A stretch of 64,000 nt of DNA from Channallabes apus. Taxonomy: Eukaryota > Chordata > Actinopteri > Siluriformes > Clariidae. Position numbers and translations under genes: made by a program. Shown here piece by piece: positions 11,739-23,816 of the stretch. The DNA lies in NCBI GenBank assembly GCA_030522415.1, contig CM060118.1:31299651-31363650 (forward strand). The letters run 5' to 3'. The first letter of the stretch is position 1. Every line of letters starts with the position of its first letter. The notes under the pieces were generated by a model that was not told the origin of the DNA, made no database searches, and worked only from the letters and a program-made list of their open reading frames with translations.

Positions 11739-12679
11739 TACTGTAGGCCTGGGCGATAAAACGATAACGATATGTTTCGCGATAGACACGTGATCGATAT
11801 CAATAAAAAACTGTGTCCGATAGAACGTTCGATATTTTTTATTCTTTGTCGGAAGAAAACAGAAGTCGCGAAGCTAGTTTGGTTGCCGTCATCCGCACTC
11901 GCTCCGCTACCGGCTCTAGGACCCGGAAGTAGTACGGTCACGATTCAGGAAGCATTAAAGGAGACAAGATGGCATTGACATTGGCACCCGCCAAATGCGG
12001 GTAAAATTCGGCTGTGGCGGGTAATAACTTTAGTCTCACTAGCCACATTGGCGGGTAGTTTATTCTTTGGTATGACAATTATGTTTGCATGAATATGCAC
12101 AACTAACATCTATAATATTACTTGCTTTTCGTGTGAGACAACCAGAGGAAAAGAAACGGAGGCATGGAGAAAAACGGTATTCTTCTTTTACTGCATTCAG
12201 TGCACACGACACACATAATATACAGCGCGGTATTGCCCCCTGGTGGCCCGGCAGTGAATTAACATCAAACGCAAATATATTACAACAATATATTTTTGTT
12301 GTAGTTTTCTCTAAAGGCATCTGATATAATAAACGCATTGCACTATTTTATTACACTTTATTAAGCATTTATTACATTTTCTTTTAATTTTGCACCTTAA
12401 ATGTTAAGAGATAATTGTTAAGTGTTCATTGTGACTTTAGACTTATGTTTACATTTTAATTATTTGATTTTTCCATGGTTGTTGACATTTCTGTCTTAAT
12501 AACTGAGGGGACTATGATCAGAGGAAGATTAAGTTTAAAATGAAAATGTTTAAATATAATATATTCTTCTCCTGGTCCTTATTTTAAATGGGTCATAAAA
12601 AATATCAATAATTATCGATATCGACCGATATGAAACACTGATATCGTGATACAGTTTTCAGCCATATCGCCCAGCACTA
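11739..12679 (+). mobile_element. Non-autonomous hAT element, GGGCGATA family, copy 1
   Basis: Flanked by a perfect 8-bp duplication GAAGATAC (11731-11738 and 12680-12687), the hAT signature. The ends are inverted: CCTGGGCGATAAAACG on the left and the complement CATATCGCCCAGCACTA on the right. The left end has a few extra bases. The interior has a GC-rich core (11896-11960) with CCCGGAAGT and a CTCF-like motif at 12231-12252, but no transposase. Its relatives are 18108-18993 and 59549-60468. Confidence 0.9.
12231..12252 (-). promoter_or_regulatory. CTCF-like motif inside hAT copy 1
   Basis: The minus strand reads GCCGGGCCACCAGGGGGCAA, which fits the vertebrate CTCF core CCACCAGGGGGC. The same string occurs in the related copy at 59977-59998. 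Binding is inferred from the motif only. Confidence 0.55.
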
Positions 12680-12939
12680 GAAGATACCTTCCTCAACTTT
12701 TGTGCTCAGCTCTGCTGTTCTCTGAAGTGGTGCGTCTCATTGATTTTGACAGTGTTATAGTTCAGATACTTTCAGTTACTAAAAGGATTTCCAAATCTTT
12801 CAGATCTGGTATTTCCTTCAAACAAGCTGATCAGCAGAACTCCTGCTCCAGGGAACAGCGGAGCAAAACAGTTAAATGCTCACCAAACCATGCCTCGGAA
12901 ATAGGGAAGAAATCAGTTGTGAAATGTAAAAGTAGTTAT

Positions 12940-13150
12940 CCCGATCCATAAGTATTTGGACAGTGACACAGCATGACATATCCTTGCCTCAGGAACATGA
13001 TCGCAACAGATTTAAATAGAAGCAGCCAAAAGCAGAGTGAACTGTAGATTGTCAGCTTTAATTCTAGGGGTTTAATAAAAGTAACGCGTTAACCTCCCAG
13101 GAAATACAGCCATTTAATACACATTCACAGCCGCAGTAATTAGACAATTG
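12940..13150. mobile_element. Tc1/mariner-type fragment
   Basis: The blocks AAGTATTTGGACAGTGACAC, GTCAGCTTTAATTCTAGGGG and TACAGCCATTTAATACACAT are the subterminal sequence of a common non-coding fish Tc1-type repeat. It has been disrupted by deletions and a small insertion, and only one end is recognisable. Confidence 0.55.
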
Positions 13151-14300
13151 TCTGCCTTGTGGAGCAAATTGTGTGTGTGTGTGTGTGGAAGGAAAGAAAT
13201 TCAACAAGACATAGACTTGGGTTACATATGACTGATAACTGATTTATTACTGGTAATTATAAAACAAAATACAGCACAATGGCTGATGTTGTGTAGGTGT
13301 GTAATGATGCTTTGTGACACAAGGTGCATCATGGGAAATATGCGAGTCAGATTGTGGAAATCAGCATTTGATTAATTTCACGCCTGCACTATGTGAACAC
13401 TGAGCAGAGGTCCTATTCAGTGCAAACCGTACATCAACAGAAGGCACACTGGCTCCAACATCTCTGGATCAGGGAACGGACGTTCACGTCAAACTCGTGC
13501 TTAAAAGAAAAAGAAAAAAAACGTAAAAACGCGCGTAAAAACCGGTTTAACATTTCCTGATGTTTTTGAGCATGCTAAAGTTTAGCTGCAATAAAACATA
13601 ACGTTCATAAATGATGGCGTTGGTCGAGGTGGCTCAGAGCCCACCATAGTCGTTCCTGTGAACATTCAGCGAGTGGAACTCCTAGGAAATCAATGGATAA
13701 CTTGCAGAACAGACGCATCGGTCTGCGGAAACTGTACTGTAAAGTTACTACAACTTTACCGGGAGTTTACTGCGACATCCCCATAAAGTCCTGATCTCAC
13801 TTCAAGCCATTTCCACATGTTTGGGCCATTAAAGGAGTTCCTGGGAGGCCAGCCTGTCAAACGTTAAGCATGTAGTCTGATCATGGTGCCGCCGCACTGA
13901 GTAAACTTTCTACATTGATGGTATCCAAGCAATAGCAGGGGATTATATAAAGAAACTCTTTTTACTTTCTAGTTTCTCCAAAGCTCGTTAAGTTTCCATC
14001 AAACATGTTATCTTGGATTTCTTGGAAAAATTTTAACATGCATTGTTTATAAATTGTGTCGTTCATACTGTATTAACCCTCTATTTGTAGCCATTTTGAG
14101 GTTTATTTAGTTTTGTACCGATATAGTGAGAAATGCACAACATTTTGCACTGTTCATAATTCAGAGTCTTTTCAGCCATGATCTTTCTTCATGAGTCACG
14201 ACTCCAGTATAATGATTCAAATCATGAAGGAGAAGCGAAGTGTATCGTTTTGACCACATGAATTCTGCATGCGCCCGTTTCCCCCCAGATGACCCTGGTG
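13151..14300. other. Intron 1 stretch, nothing assigned
   Basis: A short (GT)n at 13171-13187. The block 13620-13860 has the look of an old dispersed repeat but could not be assigned. No coding signal. Confidence 0.4.
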
Positions 14301-14308
14301 TCGGGGAA

Positions 14309-14312
<4 letters not shown>

Positions 14313-14372
<60 letters not shown>
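14313..14372 (+). repeat. (TG)30 microsatellite
   Basis: Sixty uninterrupted bases of TG. Its translations in several frames are artefacts of the repeat. Confidence 0.98.
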
Positions 14373-14373
<1 letters not shown>

Positions 14374-14624
14374 ACAGAAATGCCTTGCTTGGTTAAAAAA
14401 AAAAGGAAGGAATGGATTCTGCAGTTGCTATATTTCACAATAACCCACCACATTCCTGGGTGTCCTCGTCCTCGCAACCCTCTGCATGTACACACCCCTG
14501 TACACGCACACCAACCTTTAAAACTTCCAAACTTGCTCCCAAACTTTGGAACTCTCTACCACACTCTCTCAAGCTAAACATTATATTGTGTATATATATA
14601 TATATATACACACACATATACACA

Positions 14625-15452
14625 CACTCAGTAAAAAAAGAAACGTCCCTTTTTCAGGACTGTGTATTTCAACAATAATGTTGTAAAAATCCAAATAACT
14701 TTACAGATCTTCATTGTAAAGGGTTTAAACAATATTTTCCATGGATGTTCAATTAACCATAATCAATTGATTAACATGCACCTGTGGAATGGTCGTTAAG
14801 ACCTTAACAGCTTACAGAAAGTAGGCATTTAAGGTCACAGTTCTAAAAACGCAGGACACTAAAGAGACTCGTCTACCGACTGTGAAAAACACCCAAAGAA
14901 AGATGCCCAGGGTCGCTGCTCATCTGCGTGAACGTGCATTAGGCATGCTGCAGGGAGACATGAGGACTGCTGATGTGGCTATAGGGCAATAAATCGCCAT
15001 GTCCGCACTGTGAGACGCCTAAGACGGCGCTACAGGGAGACAGGAAGGACAGCTGATCATCCTCGCAGTGGAGGACCACGTGTAACAACACCTGCACAGG
15101 ATGGGTACATCCGAATATCACACCTGCGTGACAGGTACAGGATGGCCACAACAACTGCCCGAGTCACACCAGGAACACACAATCCCTCCATCTCACAGCA
15201 AGAACTGACAAATCTGGTCCAGTCCATGAGGAGGAGATGCACTGCAGTACTTCAAGCAGCTGGTGGCCACCAGATACTGACTGGTACTGACTGATTTTCA
15301 GCCTCCCTTCATTCAGGGACACATTGGGAAACATTTTTAGTTTATGTCTTATGGTGTCGACTCTTTTAGTGTTCATACAAATATTTACACATTAAGTTTA
15401 CTGAAAGTAAAAACAGTTGAAAGTCAGAGGACGTTTCTTTTTTTGCGGAGTG
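14625..15452 (+). mobile_element. Internally deleted Tc1-like element in a TA microsatellite
   Basis: The ends CACTCAGTAAAAAAAGAAAC and its near complement GTTTCTTTTTTTGCGGAGTG are inverted repeats; (TA)n lies on both sides, so the element entered a TA-rich tract. At 828 bp it is about half the usual size because the catalytic middle of the gene is missing. Confidence 0.88.
14903..15294 (+). pseudogene. Tc1-like transposase remnant, DNA-binding part joined to the C-terminal tail
   Basis: Starts MPRVAAHLRERALGMLQG. A small insertion at about 14980 shifts the frame and causes a stop. The second frame, open from 15010 to 15294 (94 codons), has RRLRRRYRETGRTADHPRSG, the second DNA-binding domain with its GRPR-like linker here changed to GGPR. 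It runs directly into LTNLVQSMRRRC, the normal C-terminal end of this transposase. All three catalytic residues are deleted. The element could move only with a transposase supplied in trans. Confidence 0.85.
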
Positions 15453-16458
15453 TATATATATATATGTTTATCAAGCTATGTGTGTCTCAATATTCAGGAC
15501 GAAACTGGGAGTCAACTGCGACATAATAACGTTCTAAATCTGCAGTATTTCATTCATTCATTCATTCAAGAACAGGAAGGGGTATTTCAAGATTCCTAGA
15601 TTGCTAGGGGACAGTCTAAAACGCTCTGGGACAGTCCACCACTTCTGTCTTTTAAAGAAATTTCAGATTTTTAATTTTCTCATCTAGGCATGCTCAAAAG
15701 ACTGGTACAGTATATTCCACATCCGAAAAGAAGGAAACAAATAGGTCATACTGTACGCTTCGGCATAAAACCTGTGCGTATTTGCTCGCTTCTTGCATAC
15801 GCCTGCGTACAGTATCTGCACGCACGTAAATGGCCACAAAGCGTTCCTTTCCTTCGCCGAACATCCTCACGCACAAACATGCTGCATGCTTGGGGTGTAA
15901 AAAATCCCTGTCATGAAAGCTTCGTTTTGCCTGCGGGTCTGTGGAGGAAGTCCTCAGGCAGAGATAGCAGATATACAGGTCAGATAAGAGCTCTGCTTGA
16001 AGAATGGTGCAATCAACCTTCAGAGCCATATTTCTGTTTCTCACACGCGTATACCCACATCATTAGACTAGTATGCCTTGTTAATGTTCAACAAGAACAC
16101 AACCAGGTTCTCAAGATGACTCCTTCGCTAAAGAAAGTCTTCATCTTAGCTACGTCTCGAACGAGTGAACCGCAGAATGTGACGTTCTTGTGTAAGGAGC
16201 AGGAGAAAAATAAACGTAGCTCTTACAAAAAAAATAAATAAATAAATCTATTTTTTGCTCATTCTTGTTGTTCGTCAAAATGCTTGTAAAGAAGCTCGTA
16301 ACACAAGGAGGCACATGTCTGAACTGGCCGTGTGTGCGGTGGCGCCGGTGCGTATGTGTGGCGGTGTACATTTCCCCTTCGGTGCCCCAATCTGCACTCA
16401 CACCCCCACTCACATATGCACAGATATCACGTCTGTAGTCAAGGATAAGGGCTTGAGG

Positions 16459-16499
<41 letters not shown>

Positions 16500-17225
16500 C
16501 ACGGGGAATCTGTAAGTAAAACAAGACTAATGTATAGTGTGTAAGAGCAAACATGAACACTGAATCATGGGATGCAAAGATGGGCTTGGACGCTTGAAAA
16601 CACGTTGATGGAAAAGCTATGAGCCTAAGCCAAGAGACGGCTTACGGTCACGTCAGGCAGCTTGCCAAGACATGCTAGAGACAGATAAGAAGAGAGAAAA
16701 ACAGTTTGCTGACACGAGGGAAGAACAAGAGCGAAACTGTTTAGTGGATCTAGGATGAGCATGTTGTTCTGTAATTGACGTCGACATAAACAGTATTTTT
16801 TTTTGCATTTTGACTTTTATGTGCATTACGTAAAGACGGCGGAATGCAAACGCCCTCTGGGTAAATTTACTACATGTATAGTATATGTATATGTATATAT
16901 ATAGTATACTACATGTACAGTACATGTATACACACCATATCGAGATCATAACCAATTGCAATACCGTACCAATTCTGTGTCTATGTGCTCCCAAGCGGTG
17001 CAACAGAATCACATTTGCTCACGTATCCAGAGTTCACAAGTTCACAAGGGTGGGAGCACATGATCTAATAATAATAATAATAATAACTACAATAATAATA
17101 AAAAAATCAGAAATTGGTATCAGTTATGAAAACTGCAATCCGTGCCTTTCTTAAATATAGTTTTTTACTTCCTAAATCTAATCCTAAACGCAACTCCTGT
17201 CAAAGCAGATTAGTCGTCAATTACA
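15453..17225. other. Intron 1 stretch with microsatellites
   Basis: (TA)n at 15452-15464, (ATTC)n near 15551-15568, (GT)n at 16461-16496, palindromic TA-rich sequence at 16865-16930 and (AAT)n at 17067-17102. No exon or RNA gene recognised. Confidence 0.5.
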
Positions 17226-17480
17226 CTACCAGTCAAAAGTTTGGACACACCTTCTAATGATCTAGTCTTAGAAGTTTTATTTCTTTCTACATGGCAGAAC
17301 AATACTGACGGCATCCAAAATATGCAATAATCTCCTTTTAACAGCTGACATTGAGATGTGTCTGCTACTTTACGCTCTGTAAAGCCTTCATAAAGCTGTT
17401 GTAAAATGGTAACTCTAACTTCTTTGCAGCAGAGGTACTGTAAGTTTTGATTCTGCTATCCGAGTATGAATGACTTCAAT
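17226..17480 (-). mobile_element. Tc1-like end with antisense transposase relic
   Basis: CACTACCAGTCAAAAGTTTG followed by GACACACC is the outer end of a widespread fish Tc1 family. The following CAGCTGACATTGAGATGTG and GCAGCAGAGGTACTGTAAG match part of its transposase gene read on the minus strand. Heavily deleted, with no right end found. Confidence 0.7.
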
Positions 17481-18099
17481 GTTTTAAAACAGGTTGCGCA
17501 TTGCATAAAACCTATTAAAGGGAGTTTTTTGTGAAACGATTAGTTATTGTGACCTTCCAGCATGTCTGTTGTTCGGTGACGGCACAGGTTTTCAGACGTT
17601 AACAAACCTTCTATGAACAAGTAACCTTACATGTTTTATTGTGCGTTTTGATAACTCTATGACCTCCGAATATCTAGTACAATCGTAAAGTTACAATGCT
17701 CCATGCACAGCCATTCATGAGCACAGCTGCATGAAGCTTTTGCCCTTTAGACTGGATATAAACCTGAAAATGGATAACCAATATAGACTCAGTACACATA
17801 CTGCAGGTATTATATCCTGTTGCAGAAAAAAAAGAAGCAGGTAACAGAACTATAATGACTGTGCTACAGCAAAAACACCAGCGTCTTCTGCAACTGCTTT
17901 ATCTTGGTCACGGTTTAAGGGATCCTGAGTCTATCCTGGGCATGCACACACTCTCACACACACATACAGTACTTGCAGAGGAAAAGACAGACACAATCTC
18001 GCAGACAGGCTCTGCAGAAAGTAGAGTCATGTTTTTGTTGCAGAAGGAAACCCGGAAACCCAGAGGGAACACACACATACTGTAGCAGGATACAGCATG
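17481..18099. other. Intron 1 stretch
   Basis: Unassigned. At 17885-18085 there are traces of an old minus-strand copy of SINE family 1 (CTTTATC..GGTCACGG, AAACCCAGAGGGAAC), too weak to call. Confidence 0.3.
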
Positions 18100-18107
18100 G
18101 CCCAGCC

Positions 18108-18993
18108 TAGGGTTGTCCGATAAAAACGATAACGATATGTATCACGATAGACACGTGATCGATATCAATAAAAAAAAAATGTATTCGATAGAACGTTCGA
18201 TATTTTTTTCTTAGTCGGAAGAAAACAGAGGTCGCGAAGCTAGTTTGGTTGCGACATGCGCACTCGCTCCGCGACCGGCACTAGGACCCGGAAGTAGTAC
18301 GGTCGCGATTCAGGAAGCATTAAAGGAGCCAAGATGACGCTTCACATCGCCGAGTCGTTGAGTCTGCCCATGCCGTTTCCGACGCCGGATCTTATGTTAG
18401 TACTGATTGAGTGTGTGTTGGTAGAACGCGGGTTTAATTGCATAAACTCTTGCTCTTGGCGTGAGAGAGTTCTAATAATAACTCGCGTGGTTATCCTGCC
18501 TGTTCGCGCTACTTCCACGTTTGGGTTTACCGTCCACGCTACAAGTGCTAACTGCTAGTCTTCTGGACCGCCTCCGGTTGCCTGTGACAGTTGCATTAAC
18601 AAAGGCACTCGCTCTCTGGTAACCTAGCAACTTGGGAGTGATACGCTAACGGCAATCATGTAACAGTATCATGTTTGGTTGCGCCATATCGTTGTCTCGT
18701 GCTGGTCTGCTGGATTCCACACTTTACTAAGCATTTCTTACATTTTCTTTTAATTTTGCACCTTACATGTTAAGAGATAATTAAGTGTTCATTGTGACTT
18801 TAGACTTATGTTTCCATTTTAATTGTTTGAGTTTTCCATGGTTGTTGACATTTCTGTCTTAATAACTGATGGGACTATGATCAGAGAAAGGTTAAGATTA
18901 AAATAAAAATGTTTAAATGTAATATATTCTTCAAATATCAATAATTATCGATATCGACAAATATGAAACACTGATATCGTGATACAGTTTTCA
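18108..18993 (+). mobile_element. Non-autonomous hAT element, GGGCGATA family, copy 2, with longer core
   Basis: The left end TAGGGTTGTCCGATAAAAAC and the right subterminal block GATATCGTGATACAGTTTTC match copies at 11739 and 59549. From about 18261 to 18560 the interior instead matches the TAGGGCTGCACGATA family (22891-23200). Shared blocks include CACTCGCTCCGCGACCGGC, CGTGGTTATCCTGCCT and TTTGGGTTTACCGTCCACGC. The outer right end is rearranged. GCCCAGCC occurs on both sides (18100-18107 and 18994-19001), but the right copy may be leftover terminal repeat. The copy is thus a bridge between two families. Confidence 0.82.
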
Positions 18994-19009
18994 GCCCAGC
19001 CCATATCAT

Positions 19010-22000
19010 GACACAACAGTTACAGAAAGTTCATAGATCAAAGGCTTCAAATAGGATTGTTGGCTATTAAACAATAAAGATGCAGGCATTTGATAAAACC
19101 AAAAAAGTAACCGAGCCTGAAGCCGTCGAGTTTATAATATGTTATACGACAGTTAGTTCATCTGATTGGATGAGAGGTATTTCATAAGTCTTGATACAGA
19201 GCATAAAACCACTGGGATGTTTAACTATATGTATAACTCTGGGTCACATGTGTCATAACATTTGTTATGTACATTAACTGTCAGATGCCAGTCTGGGTGA
19301 AAGTACTGTACGTTGGTACAATCCACTGTACTGGAAAGTGGGGGAGAGCAGCTACCTGCCAAAACTCATATTCAAAATAAACAATCTTAAACAAGACTTT
19401 GTCTCCTTATTAGTTGCTTCCAAGTCATTCCGAATCTCCTCTGGATCATCCTCGTTGGCAGCATGAGCTATAAAAAGGTACTAACTTCTAACACAAGGCT
19501 GAATCCCAAATTTCATTCTAACCCCTGATCAACAGTAAGTTGTTATTTTAAGACATGGAGGTCAGCCTTTCTGGAATAGTTCTTGCAAGAACTGTATTGT
19601 CATGTGTATTTTCAAAACCCATCAAGCACCAAAATGAAACTGGCTTTCATGAAGACCTTCCCAGGAAGGCAAGGTCAAAGCTGACATGAGTTACGAGCCT
19701 CAATTAACAACTTAGAGCGGTTATGAAGGCTTTATAGAGCATAAATAACAGATACATCTGAATTTTAACTGTTCAAAGGAGATTACTGCATATTTTGGGT
19801 GCCTTCAGGATTTTGGATAAATGACTTTGAATCAACCTGTTTTGTTTGTTTCAGGTCCCCTTGTATCTACAACCGAAGATTACGTCCGATCGTTTGCTAG
19901 GAGCTAATGACGGCATTTCCCAACCTCTGCTGAGCCGCGGTAATCCACCATGTTTTTAAAACATCAGTTTGTGTTTGCACCCTTTTCACAATCGCCCCTA
20001 TTTACACATCAAGCATCACGCAACATCAGTCAAAATCTAATTCTCGCCTATACAGAGGAACAAAACGATCAGACTCTATGCGATATATGCCTAAACCATG
20101 TTAAAAGAACAAGGGGCTGCCCAAACTCTCTCTTGGGTCATGCAGAGAGGCGAGGTCACGCAGGAAATGACGTCATCCATCACTCTTCTAGCTTACTAAC
20201 AGCATGAAACAAAAGGAACGAATCGCTAGTACTAAGCGATAACAGCAAGACAGAAAGTGTTACTTAAGGACATACAGTTTTTATTCCTCCCCCCCTGATT
20301 ACGTACATACGTATACCAAATGCGCTTATTCACAAGTTGTTATACAAATGCTCACAGAGCATTCATGATACAGCAAGACATAACACGCCATTTAAATATA
20401 GGCCATCTATTCATCACTCGGATTCCGTTACACGTTATTAATAGCGTCTCTGCCAGTTGTGCTTTCTAGTTATGAGAGAAATGACGAAACTGCACCATGC
20501 GCTACGAACCTCTTCTGATTTTTATCTCCGACACAGACGTGCACTGATGCATGCAGCACTTTATCTTCGCCTAAAGTCAGCTAAGGACGGGGCTGGAGTC
20601 ACGTGAGGTTTATCAGTCGTGGGCATTCTACTGTACTATCGAGAGTTGCACACAGAGGAAATGGTCGATAAATAAATCTGAAACAGCAGATGGACAGAGA
20701 TAAGCACCCGGGTCATGTTCGCGTTATTCGTTATTTCATTCAGCGCCGCCCAGATGACAAGCGAGCTGCTCGAGTAGCAGAAACATCGAGCAACAAACAA
20801 CTAAAGTTTCAGAGAAAACCTTATGCCTTACTAACATTAACACTTCATTTGAAACAAACTATAAGCGCAAAAACATCAGTGATGAGGACGGGCCTTTCGC
20901 AAAAACCTGAAACTACATGATTATTAAAGGTTTACACACACCGTCCCCTTCTGATTGCAAAGTCATTCCGATTAGTAGAATCAGGTCCGAGTGCTCCGAC
21001 ACAGATGTTTACATGATGCATTTTTATTCTGTTTGGGTTAATATTCAGATCATTAGTAGAACATGAGAGTCTGTGTGAACACAGCTAATGAGACTCCAGA
21101 GTACAAAGAGATAAAATGTAAACAACAATGAAGCTGGACCCAACGCGCTAGATTGCTCGTTACATCAAAAATCGTAATCCAAGTACTGTACGTTACTTTG
21201 TAACGTGTTACACTGCAAACAAACAATGTTCTCTAATACAGAATAAAATACTAGCAAGAATTGACGAATGTTAAAAGGTTTAAGAGAACACCACACAAAC
21301 GCTAACCAAAGTTTTTTTTGGAAGTTGCAAATAGGATACGGATCATTACCTGAAACAGAATGGACAAATTCCCATTAGAACACAGACTACAAGTCTACAG
21401 CTACATACTGTAAAGATCGCCTGCTCCCAGGGGTTCTAATACTCGTTCATTTTTCACAGTCTGTACGTGATGCATATAATTAGCTCGTCAGACCTCTAAC
21501 TTCATTTTACGCTAGCTGATGCTGGTTAATTATGCATCATTTGTCCTCATCGGAATTCTGCGATAGCGTCTAAACACCTTCAAGAAGTGTGATTTCTTTG
21601 TATGGAAATGAGACAGTAGCACATTTGCTTCCTTTCATCTTGTTCCGCTGCAATCTGATGCAAATCACAAGAGAATTACGGTTTGTGCGTGTATGCGCGA
21701 ACACGCACATTCACACATACACACACACACACACATATGGAAACGATTTGAAATCCCAGGACCGCACGAGGCCATGCCGCTGGTGTGACGGGAAGCCAGT
21801 AGGTTCACGCCGGAGACGTTACATTCGAGTGCGCACATTTGCATGCAGTCCGAGTCCTCGGGGGACGCCAGGGAGACCCTGATCTGCAAGATAAAAGAGC
21901 TGCGTTTTGGTGATCAGCCAGGGCTTTCCTTTTCACGCTTCATGTTGTGTAGTGATTTGGATGACACACAGATCAGTGATATTCAAAATCCTTACATCTT

Positions 22001-22266
22001 ATGAACCGCAGGTTTTAAATCGGACATTCATTTGATTGATGTCGTCTCTGAGAAACAAGAGTAAAGCTGTATTTAACAACTTCTTAACTTTTTAAAATTA
22101 CACTCATTCTCAATTAATTAAATAATGAAAGATTTCAATACAGTATGCGGTTTGTTGGTGCTAAAGGAGCAAGAAGCTGTATTATGAATGACATTCCACC
22201 ATGGCTCGAGGACAAAAAGTAGCATAGAATTAAAAGAACAAGCTGCTCTGATATTATACATTAGTG
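19010..22266. other. Intron 1 stretch, little repeat content
   Basis: About 3.2 kb of ordinary AT-rich DNA with a short (CA)n at 21718-21736. No transposon end, RNA gene or coding exon recognised. It is the longest relatively clean part of intron 1 and so a fair place to look for conserved enhancers. Confidence 0.45.
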
Positions 22267-22274
22267 ATTCATTG

Positions 22275-23808
22275 TAGTGATGGTCGTTCATGAATGATTC
22301 GTTCTTTTTGACCGAATCTTTAACGTGACTCAGAAGAACGAGTCGTCTACGGAGAGTGATTCCTTCAGTTTCTACTGGGCACTAGGGCTGCACGATATTA
22401 GGAAGATATGCGATATTGTTGTTGAATACTGCGATAACGATATTTCTTGCGATATAACATTTCCCTAGAGAAATGCATTTTTTATTATTATTGCCTATTT
22501 TTAAAAAAATATTTATTTATATGTAATGATGATACTAAAATAAACAGGTAATAGATATTCGTCTGATGTAATTAAATCTAATTCAGGCTAAAAAGAAACT
22601 ATATGTCAAGGAAGTTGCAAATATTTAGACTTCAAAACACTATGAATGACTTAAACCCCTGAGCAGATATTCTGACTTCTGGTTTGCTGTTACTATAAAC
22701 CTGCCAACACAATATGAATTACTTTCAAACATTACTTTTTATTTACATGTAACCGTAAACTCATCAATAGTGTCTTAAAACAAGAGCATCTTTTAAACTA
22801 AATATTCTCTTTGGCTTGCCTGTTTTTAAATAAAAATAAATATAATTAAACAAAAATTAAATAAAAAAAATACTATTTGTCTCACACACACACTCGCTCC
22901 GCGACCGGCACTAGGACCCGGAAGTAATGCGGTCGCGAACCAGGAAGTATAAGAGGAGTAAACAAACCACCACATAGAGCTTAGTCACTGAGTTCGCGCA
23001 TGTCGGTGCAGATTGTTTACTTTCTGATTCGAGTGTGTGTTTATAGGACGCGGGTTAAATGTGTGTTTTTCCCTTGCTCCCCTTCTGTGAGATTCCTTAG
23101 ACTAATTTGCGTGGTTATCCTGCCTACTCGCTTGCTTCCGCGTTTGGGTTTACCGTCCACGCTACAAAGGGCTAGCGGCTAATCGCTAAGTCTTCTGATC
23201 ATCCCGGGTTAGTTCGCGACAGAATGAAGTATAAAGATATAAAAAAATAAATAAAAAAGATATAAGCGGGTATAAACATAGTAAGGGCCCATCTGATTGG
23301 TCAAATTTGGACACACAAATGCTTGGCACATAAATTATTTATCGCAACTCTTTATCGCGATAACGATATTTTTTCTATATATATCGTGCAGCCCTACAAG
23401 GCACGCATGCGCAAATCATCGCAAAACCTCCGTAGATTATGTACAGGAAGCAGAATTAAGCGATTCTCTCAACGACTCATCTACTCTGAGTCGTTCGGTC
23501 ATTTTTCAAGTGACTGCAATAGACTAAAAAGAACGAACGACTCCGACTGGAATATATGAGAGGTGAGCTACTCATTCTGTTTATTATAGTATGTCCTTAG
23601 CTGCATTGTAATATTTTAATTACTGGAACTATTGCCAAAATCTGTGTATGTAGATGTGTTGGGGGTCTGTTTATTGAAAATGCGTAAAAAGTTTTATTTT
23701 ATTTCTGATCAAAAGAATGAAATGAACTAAATAACTAAATAACATTTTGATGAACGACATTTAAAGAACCGAGTCACTGAAATCTACGATTCAAACTTCC
23801 CATCACTA
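22275..23808 (+). mobile_element. Outer hAT element (TAGTGATGG ends), split by an inner hAT
   Basis: Perfect 8-bp duplication ATTCATTG (22267-22274 and 23809-23816). The ends are TAGTGATGGTCGTTCATG on the left and CAAACTTCCCATCACTA on the right. Blocks such as GAACGAGTCGT and its complements are typical of this fish hAT family. Removing the inner element at 22383-23396 leaves about 0.5 kb with no coding capacity. Confidence 0.92.
22383..23396 (+). mobile_element. hAT element, GCTGCACGATA family, copy 1, nested in another hAT
   Basis: The left end TAGGGCTGCACGATATTAGG and the right end TATATCGTGCAGCCCTA are inverted. Flanks CTGGGCAC and CAAGGCAC (6 of 8 identical) fit an aged hAT duplication. 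The GC-rich core at 22891-22955 carries CCCGGAAGT and a second GGAAGT 23 bp on. It has no transposase. Sister copies are 29995-31048 and 33398-34504, both in the opposite orientation. Confidence 0.92.
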
Positions 23809-23816
23809 ATTCATTG

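Noticed and set aside
14217..14495. Frames rich in HTHTHT or CVCVCV around 14.3 kb
   Set aside because: Produced by the (TG)30 tract.
18334..18558. 74-codon frame MTLHIAESLSLPM in the hAT copy at 18.1 kb
   Set aside because: The sister copies do not keep the frame and no transposase or zinc-finger motif is present; likely chance in the GC-rich core.
18100..19001. Perfect 8-bp duplication GCCCAGCC around the 18.1-kb hAT copy
   Set aside because: Not accepted as a target duplication because GCCCAGCC is also part of the family's terminal repeat; the right end is rearranged.
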